From Acanthaster planci (lineage: Eukaryota; Echinodermata; Asteroidea; Valvatida; Acanthasteridae): DNA of 64,000 nt. The notes beneath the pieces are model-generated. The model made no database searches. It was not told the DNA's origin and saw only the letters and a list, made by a program, of their open reading frames with translations. This document shows, one piece after another, positions 55,443 to 64,000 of the stretch; within the stretch, counting starts at the first letter, position 1; every line of letters begins with the position of its first letter. Both the position numbers and the translations under genes were made by a program. The stretch covers positions 904,404 to 968,403 of the forward strand of contig NW_019091418.1 in the NCBI RefSeq assembly GCF_001949145.1, in the 5' to 3' direction.

Positions 55443-55660
55443 TTTTGTGTTCAAAATGACTCATATAAAATCGGGTCTCGATGACTTATTAAATCAGGAG
55501 AGGACTAATATTAGTTAACAGTGACTGATTTTGGTCAAATTTGACTGACATGACTTATCTTTGACGAATAAATGTTAGTCACTGGCCTGTCTGACTAGTT
55601 TAAATTAGTCAGTCTAGACACAGCGCTGGATTTATTTTTATTAGTCAAAATGACTAATTT
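55443..55660. promoter_or_regulatory. cluster of TGACT/AGTCA half-sites
   Basis: About ten TGACT or AGTCA words in 218 bases, including a TGACTCA (AP-1 consensus) near 55457 and a perfect palindrome TTAGTCA-AAA-TGACTAA at 55641-55657. It lies 4.3-4.5 kb upstream of the receptor start codon. It could be an enhancer or an old repeat; sequence cannot tell. Confidence 0.35.
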
Positions 55661-55899
55661 TGTTTACAGTGATATACATTCCAGCTCGTGGGCACAGTTC
55701 ACCAACAAAACCTCAAGATTCAACAAAGCGACAACTCTTTGCTGCGCCGATTCATCATACATTTTGACAGGTATCTGTACTTGGTTGCACGATGCATTAA
55801 GATCTGTTATTTCCCTTTTTAAGAATCTGGATTCACGGATTACAGAAAAAGTTAACGATTAGACGATTCAAGAGCCTGTTTCCACTACACTTTATGACG

Positions 55900-57000
55900 T
55901 GCAGGTGCCTGAGTTACACTGCTTGCAGCTTGCGTTATAATGACGCATCCCCGGCTGCAGGAAGGGAAATTGCTCCTCGACTTAAAAATTGTCTTTGCGA
56001 TTAATCTCCTTGTTTCTGGGCAGTTCATCATTTGACAGATGAGTGGCCCTTTGGAGATAGGTCGATGGGGATTCTTGAAAAGAACGGTATCGATCTGATT
56101 ACTCATTCCCGTTTCATACTTGAATGATGTACTCCTTGATTTGAAGTTGGGGAGGAAGTAGCACAAAATGAATGACAAGCAACGTAACCTAACTAACGGG
56201 TAAATCCCAAGAGTGAGAAGAAATTATCCTCCAACTTTTTAACGGAGAGAGAAAAGCCGATATCAATCACCCAACCCCATCCAGACTCGCATACCAATAT
56301 AATCTGCACTTACAATTGTCCAGTACACATCGTTTTTCACATCCTCCAGCTGGATGAGCACGTACAGAGATGAAAGTGATAAAATGGTTATAAAATATCA
56401 CATCGCCTACAATTTTACGTTAATTTACAATACTTTGAGAGAAAATCCTCTCGCTTTCCTGATTGTGTCTTGTTTGGCATGTTGCAAGTTTCGCACATGC
56501 CGGTTTACAGACTTATGATCTTCCTTATCACTGAGGTCAATGCTAGAGCGCTGGTTTCAAATATTTCATGGAGAGAAACTTGGGAGATCTGTGGGTACAC
56601 TTTCAACAAGTTCCTCATTCGAGTAGACTACCTATCGTGTGTTCTAGGTCCAAATTTATACATCCAATCGCATAAATCTACCAGAATCTTTGGAAGGGGT
56701 GTAATATCTCCCGGTGTATAATTTTAAAACTATAGTCTCCCGTAGAGATCCATGGGACTTTCGATTTTTTTCTCTCAACGATTTTCCATCGGCTTCGCCT
56801 CGAAAAAAAAAACGGGGCCAATAATGCTTCACCTCAAGCGGCTATAGACCTATTTACTCAAACAGCGCACATTAAGTTTGATTACCCCCCCCCTTACTTG
56901 CGCAAGCAACTGGGTTCCATTTGACACCCGCGAGACTCCTCACGCTATCCTCGCGTCTGACCAAGTAACCGACCCACTGAGCTGGGTACTTACGTGAAAT
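55900..57000. other. upstream flank, no gene recognised
   Basis: No coding or repeat feature supported. Confidence 0.45.
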
Positions 57001-57005
57001 AGAGC

Positions 57006-57409
57006 CTAAAAGTTGACCCCTGATGGCACGCTTCCGGAACCCTTTGATAGGAAAAATAATAATTTTTACAATTTGTAATACTTATTTCCAAGTAGCTTCT
57101 TAAAAAATCAAAGTCGGAAAAAGGCCCTTGGAAAATATTTTCTAGCATATCAATTTATAGAAACTGAAAAATTACCTGTCATAAAAGAGAAATGTCCTGC
57201 AAAATTTGACCAATCATTTCCAAAAATCTAAAATACATAAAGGAAAGGAAACAAGGGTAAAATTCTAACATGAGGGTTTCATGGGGTGGTTTTAGTTAAG
57301 AATCATTCTTCCAAAAGTTATCGAACGTGATAGGACAGCCCCATGTAAAATCCCATGGGTGGACCGCGTGAGGGTTCCGGAAGCGCAATGGGTGACCTTT
57401 TACTTTTAG
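57006..57409. mobile_element. MITE-like element with about 38-bp inverted ends
   Basis: The left end begins CTAAAAGT and contains GCTTCCGGAACCCT; the right end is its inverted counterpart (AGGGTTCCGGAAGC, ending CTTTTAG at 57409). The inner 14 bases of the arms are identical and the outer part has small indels. No transposase and no clear target duplication. Confidence 0.6.
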
Positions 57410-58067
57410 ACCACGAGTCGGCCATATTGAAACTGAAAGCGAGATTAACTCTTCACTTTTCCAGGCAGCAGCAAGAGAGTTTCAATGAAACAATAAAATG
57501 AAACTTCCCGTCAAATAAGTGCCAAGTCTACTCTGATGAATAATTTCATAATTTGCGCTAGAGCATACTCTAATGTTTCATAAATACCAGATTTTGAAGT
57601 TGAAGGGAAGCTTGGATCCCACATGAATCCCAAAATAGTCTGATACCATCCAATTAAACAGGTAACAGTTTATAAAGCAGATTCAAAAAACAATATTAAT
57701 TATGGCTTTCTCGGGAATACAGAGCCACGGGAGTAAACCCCGGGGGAGGGGGTATAACCCCCACTTTGTGAGGCGGGTGGATTTCTTTTCACTTTGTCTT
57801 CTGAAAACCCACGAAAATCATTATTACTATACCTGTCTGGTGCAAAAAAAAGGAATTTTACACTGCACTAAAAAAAACCTCGCTTCCTCCCCGAGCGCAC
57901 GAGGTCAAGGGAAATATAGGGCTCCCTTCCAATTTTGTACTTCAGGGTACTAGGCCTATGCACCACTTGTACATGTACTTGTAGACGCCTACTTCAGAAT
58001 GTCATACGTCGAATGTCGGACTTGAAATGTTTTAAAAAGGGATGGCGGGCGCTTCACACGGACACTC

Positions 58068-60590
58068 CCTTGATTATTATTATTACTTGTATCACTTATA
58101 TTTATCCAGGGTGGCTTATTCACCAAAAGTGGTCCTCCATAAGGCCCTGTCATCAATTAAAAAGGAAATAATAACAAAATTATACTTAAGATATTAAAAT
58201 ATAAGAAAACATTTAAGGAAGAAAAATAAAGTACATGTAATACATTTCTGAAAGTGTATAAAACAGAAAATATATAAAACGGAAAATAAAACTGAAGGCC
58301 TAATAAAAAAATCTATACCTTAAACCAGCAACTAAAACAGAAGACAACTGATCACAGAAGGACAACTGATCACAGAAGGACAACTGATCACAAAAGACAG
58401 AATAAAATATATATACAAAAAACATGCTTAAAAAAATTAAACAAAAGTAAAAAAAAATAGAATATGCATAACACAAACAAGATAAAAACTACACGATGAA
58501 CACTTTCAGGGATACTTTAAAACTAGAAAGAGAATTTGACGATCTAACTGACTGATCTAGCTTGTTCCAATTGTAAATTCCTGTGACAAACAAGCTATTC
58601 CTCAAACATTCAGTTTTACATCTTGGTGCAACAAGTGAATTCATAGCATGTCTGGTGGCGTTGTGGTGAACCTGTTTAGCTTGGGTAAAGTCAGGAGTCA
58701 AATAGGCCGGAGCCAAATTGTGCAAACATTTGTACATTAGTACAGCCCGATTATATTGAAAGCGTTTGCTCAAAGGCATCCGTTTTAACTCACAAAAGGG
58801 TCAGCGGACGAAGAATCATAATTCTTGTTTAAGATTATTCTTTCTGCACGCTTTGGAAGCTTTTCAAGTCAGACGAAATCTACACGACCATACATGTGAA
58901 CAATAATCAAAATGGGGCTGAATAAACGAGTTATAGAGTAGGGTCAAGCATTCAGAGGGAACATATGGTTTGCCCTGCGAAGCATGCCTAATCTAGATTG
59001 CACAGTTTTAGTAATTTTATCCACCTGTTGGGTCCAATGTAGTTCCTTATCAATTAAAATCCCAAGACATTTAGCAACGTTAACCTGAACATGCTTTACA
59101 GCAATACCATTGATGATTACTTTAAAATTCTCAGTGTTCTTTAGCTTAGCCCTTGTCCCAATAATCATAACATTAGTTTTATCTAAATCAAGAACAAGTC
59201 TGTTGGGGTTTATCCAATTCATCACACGGCACATAGGCCCTACCGTTGGTCAATTTTTCCTTTGTTTCACCAACATGCGTTCCCTTAACCGTAAGCGTAG
59301 ATCATCGGCATACATGTCAATAATTCCATCACTCACAGAATTAGGCAAGCTATTTACATGGCTAGAAAACAATAATGGGCCCAATATAGATCCCTGAGGG
59401 ACTCGTGTTCTAACAACTAAAGTATTTGAGGTTGTATCTTTGAAACAAACACTTTGGGTGCGTTCATCAAGATAAGATCGAAACCACTATAGAGATGCTT
59501 CGGAACAACCTCACGAGTCAAGCTTAATGAGTAACAGATCAAAGTTAGCCCTATCAAAGGCTTTTCTGAGATCAATAAATGCAACACCTGTTAGTTTCCC
59601 TTCATCAATATCCTTAGACCAATTATTGACAAGTTTAGCCAGAGCAGTGTTGGTCGAGTGAAGTGGCCTAAAACCAGACTGATTGTCATATAAGAGATTG
59701 TTGTCACTAATAAACTGGAAAATTGATTGTACACTGCTCGCTCTAACATTTTACTTCATACTGGGAACACTGAAATCGGTCTGTAATTATTTAGACATGA
59801 TTTATCACCAGCTTTATAAAGCGGGAGAACCTTGGCACTTTTGCATGCATTTGGAACAAGACCTGTGCAAAGGGAAATTAAGAATGTAGGTGAGAGATTT
59901 AACCACAATAGGGCAAGCTAATTTAAGGAGCCGACAGCTTATGTTATCGATGCCCGTTGCTTTCTTGACATCCATTTTAGATATTTCATCAATGACAAAA
60001 TTATCAGATACTGGCTCAAGGTGAAAGGTCACCCCCGGTTCAATATCTGGCGTTACCTCATTTGTACTACCTGTATTTAACTCACAGGCTGGTACATTAG
60101 CAGTAATCCTGGCAACCGAAGAGACAAAGTGGTTATTAAATGCAGTAGCAATAGCCAAAGGTGACGTACAGTCTTCGTTATTAACCTTTACGGTGTTAGG
60201 CGTAACAGTATCTGAGCTTGGGGCGATTTCCTTCAAGTATTTCCAGATAACTTTACTATTCTGCGCATTCTCAGGAAGAATACCACGATAGTAATCAATT
60301 TTACATTTTTTCAACACGTGGGTAACCTGATTACGTAGAACCTTATAATCATCCCATGTTTGCGAATCGTTTTACCTCAAAGCTACCTTATGGATACGAT
60401 CTCTATCATTCCTCAGTTGAATTACCTCATCAGTAATCCAGGGACAAGCATTCTAGACTTACGGATTCTTTTGGTGCGAATAGGTAGATGGTGATTAACA
60501 ATGGACATGAACAGAGTAACCCAGGTATCAATAGCAACATCAATATCACCAATATAAATAAGATCATCCCAAGGAACACACCTCATTGAT
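58068..60590 (-). mobile_element. decayed LINE: linker, reverse transcriptase and 3' end
   Basis: Minus strand, 5'-truncated near 60590. The linker segment includes WDDYKVLRNQVTHVLKKCKI (about 60290-60350). An intact stretch (59814-60317) carries NSKVIWKYLKEI and KKATGIDNISCRLLKL. Reverse transcriptase motifs: FIDLRKAFD (59551-59577), VPQGSILGPLLF (59368-59405) and MYADD (59299-59315). The C-terminal stretch to 58489 includes KCLHNLAPAYL and SSFKVSLK. At least four frameshifts or stops make it inactive. The UTR has an 18-bp repeat in three copies (58343-58396) and the element ends in ATA/ATT repeats near 58070-58086. Clade not assigned. Confidence 0.88.
58343..58396. repeat. 18-bp tandem repeat, 3 copies, in LINE 3' UTR
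   Basis: Units at 58343, 58361 and 58379 of GACAACTGATCACAGAAG with one variant base in the last. It lies within the 3' UTR of the LINE at 58068-60590. Confidence 0.9.
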
Positions 60591-60599
60591 TGATGATTG

Positions 60600-63160
60600 A
60601 TTGCATTGATTGTTCGTCAAAAGAACCATTATTGTTATCCTCCTGCTGACGTTTCGGCACCGACGTCGTAGACCAAGAATGGCAGATGGTACCCTACCGT
60701 AGCGCTTCGAACGACGAACCCTTTCAAGTTTTTATTTCCAAAATTCCTCTCACATCAGGAGGTACACTGTACTTGCCAAAACGATTTTAGATTTTCCGAA
60801 GATAAAAGTGCAGAAGCTCACAGGAAATGACGTTGAAATGTGTATTTCTGTACATTTTCAAGGAACCACCCACTCAGCTTGTTCCCTCCACTTGTCTTTT
60901 ATGCGCACGAGAAAATATCATTGTGCTACCACAAATCTTTACTCGACCATCAATATTAAGTTTCAATTACAACACACTTTGTTTACGTGTGTTTTCCAAA
61001 GGTACCAAATGGACTGTGGGCCCGTAATAGAACCACATGCAAGTTTGTCTGAGACTTTGCCCCAAAAAACAAGCTTCCTTGTGAATTTTTCCGCCAACTG
61101 TCGGATAAACAGGGAGTATATAGTGTTATATTTATATCAATGGGCAAAACCCGTTATTAAAAATTAGCATCTCCCCGACACAGAGTACACCTTGTGAAAA
61201 TGAAAATGCGCTGTCTACTTCCCTCAATCTCCTTTCTTAGTAAACCACTTTATTGACAAATCAAGTATGAAAACATATAAACATGAACAGCGTTTTCAAA
61301 ATACAAGAAAAATACTTGCAAAATTCAAATTCAATTACTGCATATATATATGTTAATTGTGAAAAATTAAGAAATATCAGTTGCATTATAAAAGCAGTAT
61401 GAACTAAAACACCAATGTTCCAATGTTCCAAATGCTTATCGCATTCCTACGGTGTGACATAATGATAAACTCTCGTACACTTTTACCACATTGACAGAAA
61501 GTAAAATTCAGAAAATTCATGTTTAAGAGTAATCTGACATCTGGAGTTGAGAAATAGTTTGCAGTTATTACGTCCTTTGGCAAAAAAAATTATTATTCCA
61601 CTAATTTACTTTTAAACAAAAGCACCCTCCATCTCATACCCTTATCAAAACAAATTGCTGTAAATGACGACATAAAAAACACACTTTTATCTCAAAGCCC
61701 AACAAATCAAAAAGGCATCAGCCGAATTATGTACTGAAGTGTTGACCCGGTCTGCTCCGATGAGCAACGGGAAAATCTCATGGTCGAGGCAGGAAAATAG
61801 ATCAGCAATACGGCAAACAAAGGATAACAAAAAGTAACAAAGCTTTTGGTTTCCCTGATGGTTATGCACTTTATCATCCACCCTGAAAAACTGTGGTGTT
61901 AATTTAACACCCAGGTTGTATCAATGGCACAGTTTCTACATACTGGGGTAGCATTTGAAGTCAAAGAAAACTAGATGGGAAAAATGTCTATTTTCCATTA
62001 AAGGGGGTTCACTAATAAAAATAGACAACATTTCTGTCTTCACTCCAGGTGCTGAGTTGCAGGCTAAAAGTTCGTACGTTGAAGTTCTAGAGAGAAACAC
62101 TACAGTGGGGAAACATTGCTGCTCGCTAGGCCTTTCTATTTTATGTCGCATCCTGACCTTCCTTTTCTAATTACAAAAAAATCACCACCATCTCTGTAAC
62201 ACCAACCGACCTCTATACTGATGACCTACGCTTTGTTTGCGGGTGTGCTCTCCTTTGGTGTATGTAAAATAGGATGCATGAAATCATCTTGACATTGGGG
62301 GATTGGGGCCTGTTAGGGTTCAAACAAAGTGTGACGCCATCAGCACAATTAAATTCTGACTGCAGACCGGCAGTGACGGGTTGTGCGCCAAATACACATG
62401 TCCCCATCCGGCTGGCATTATTGTGGCTCTAAAGCCCATTCTAAAAGTCACTCTATGATCTAGTCAATCTTCTATGGCATTTCCACAAAGCACAGCTGTA
62501 ATTTTCCAGCTCAAATACAACAATCTCATTTTGTATTAAGATGCATCAAATTGTCAAAAAAACTTGTCGAACAATGTTCAAATTAATCCTACGAAGTAAA
62601 ATTGGATCTGGTGGGATTTTAAGGGAAAAAAATGAAAAAAAAATTAAAAGTTGTTTAATATTTACATTCTCCAAACTGGATTTCCGTTTGTGCTCAATTC
62701 TGTGTACATATAATGTTGTGCACCAACGTTCTCTGTTTAAACATAGCTCGTCTAAAAAGAATACATTTATAAGCTCACTTTTTTTTATCCTTCACACAAA
62801 GCAACTATCCCTACAAGTATGGCCCATTTGCAATCGTTATGATCAGCTCTTCAACATCAGCATTATTATCTTGATTGAATTTTCCTATATATTAGACAAT
62901 TACATGAAAGAATTCCGAGGGCTTAAGAGAAGTGAACAACATTTTCAAAATAATTTTTTTCAAGTCATTTCAAAGTGAAGTTCTTCCGTAGGCAAGCGTC
63001 TCACACGCCATTTCAATGCATTTTCAATGCTAACTTTATACTAATCATTATTTAAAAATGTTTGAAAAAACTCACTGGGGTGGTCATTTTTAATCCATTT
63101 GTACATGTACTAGACCGCTCCAACTTGGCAATATCACACAAATATAACAGGGTTTGAGGA
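60600..63160. other. no gene recognised
   Basis: AT-rich flank. The longest open frame (62541-62978, plus strand, 145 codons) is rich in Lys, Phe, Ile and Ser, begins without any context I can recognise, and resembles no family known to me. I treat it as a probable chance frame. Confidence 0.45.
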
Positions 63161-63169
63161 AGAATAGTC

Positions 63170-63274
63170 GATGTCACCTCCACTGAGTGCTGGACGTTGA
63201 CAAATTACCATAATTCCTGAGGTGAAGCTTAGGGGAAGTCAGTCAACGTCCAATATCAAGAATGAGGTGACAGC
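63170..63274. repeat. structured inverted repeat
   Basis: GTCACCTC (63173-63180) and GGACGTTGAC (63192-63201) recur as exact inverted copies at 63264-63271 and 63242-63251. The unpaired spacers between the two blocks are similar in length (11 and 12). This predicts a stem with an internal loop and a 40-base terminal loop. It may be a small MITE. Confidence 0.55.
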
Positions 63275-63279
63275 AACCA

Positions 63280-64000
63280 TCCATCCAGACTAAACATGAT
63301 TAATACATGTTTACATTGTTTAACTATGCCTCTCAAATATTCAATTAGCATTACAACGTCAGCCCTCATTTGAATATGCAGATCAACATTGAGATGTGCC
63401 ACCCTCTCTTTATGCGCGGTTAGCATTGTGCTGGAGCACGCCTACTTCACTCCAGCAATAGTTCCATGATAACTTCATAAAGCACATGCATAGTAAAACT
63501 GTTCCCCTGATTGACCAGAAAATAGTTCACTATGCTTGCATATGAATATGTGCATTTGACATGGATCTTCGTGTGCAGGTCTGGTAAACTGCCAAAACAG
63601 TGCGTGGCATGTGACGGTGAATGGACCAATGAGAATTCAGCTCATGAATATGAGTAAGGTATTTTAACCAGAAACTTCTCGGGATTCAAAGACAGATGTT
63701 TAACTGGAAAGAAGTAACATATATGACGTGGATATGATGTTACCATGGAAGGTCAAAAACTGAAAACAATATGATCATTCTCTAAAAACTGCAAGTCCCA
63801 TTATCTGCTACTTTACTTGGATTCAATTCTCATGGTGAAATTTAGTCAAAATTGTGATTGTCAAATTGTAAACTAAAGCTATTGTGAAAAATTGTGGAAA
63901 TGTAACTCTCATGAAGGTGGTACGTAAATAATCACGGGATTATTGAACTTGGAAGGGGACCAAATGATCTGCTTAAGGTCGCTGGATTGATTTTTCAAAA
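63280..64000. other. no feature recognised
   Basis: No open frame, repeat or RNA gene supported up to the window edge. Confidence 0.45.

Noticed and set aside
62541-62978. 145-codon plus-strand open frame
   Set aside because: Very AT-rich, with no recognisable domain, splice context or promoter; such lengths arise by chance in AT-rich sequence. Left as unresolved.
1-64000. CRISPR array, operon, bacterial promoter or rRNA content
   Set aside because: The sequence is animal nuclear DNA. The tandem arrays have no unique spacers, and no rRNA or convincing tRNA motifs were seen on either strand.

Overview
The window is animal nuclear DNA. It has long AT-rich introns with GT-AG boundaries, many decayed transposons, minisatellites, two assembly gaps (runs of N) and no prokaryotic gene packing. 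I lean to a marine invertebrate deuterostome (echinoderm or hemichordate). The reasons are a GABA-B receptor gene of the metazoan type, a Ty3/gypsy relic with integrase ahead of reverse transcriptase (the Gmr1-like group, described from deuterostomes), and strong enrichment of the palindrome TAGGCCTA. The species cannot be settled from sequence alone.

One host gene is clear and fills about 44 kb of the minus strand (start codon at 51130, stop at 7449). It is a class C G-protein-coupled receptor of the GABA-B family, closest by eye to subunit 2 in the membrane domain. I rebuilt 16 coding exons by joining splice sites whose phases all agree. They give a 783-residue protein: signal peptide, Venus-flytrap ligand-binding domain (exons 1-9), seven transmembrane helices (exons 10-15) and a short C-tail ending in a three-heptad coiled coil (exon 16). 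No coding sequence falls in either N gap. Two places look like small internal duplications of the gene: a relic of part of exon 6 in intron 6, and a duplicated 3' splice-site region just upstream of exon 2.

Layout. 1-7.37 kb: 3' flank, with a LINE 3' fragment and a duplicated tail, an hAT-like MITE and a foldback element. 7.4-51.1 kb: the receptor gene; its introns carry a 54-bp minisatellite (9.14-9.85 kb), a 42-bp minisatellite (32.3-32.7 kb), several MITE or foldback elements, a LINE endonuclease fragment (37.9-39.2 kb), a Gmr1-like gypsy relic (40.7-43.0 kb), a small LINE 3' fragment (46.5-47.2 kb) and the two N gaps. The two large relics in intron 2 lie antisense to the receptor. 51.1-64 kb: upstream flank, with weak promoter motifs, inverted-repeat elements, a cluster of TGACT half-sites, a 2.5-kb decayed LINE with recognisable reverse transcriptase motifs (58.1-60.6 kb), and otherwise unremarkable AT-rich sequence.

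I found no rRNA, no convincing tRNA gene, no CRISPR array and no second host gene. The remaining open reading frames look like chance, or are frames through repeats. Positions were counted by hand; splice boundaries were checked against GT/AG and reading phase, repeat boundaries are approximate.
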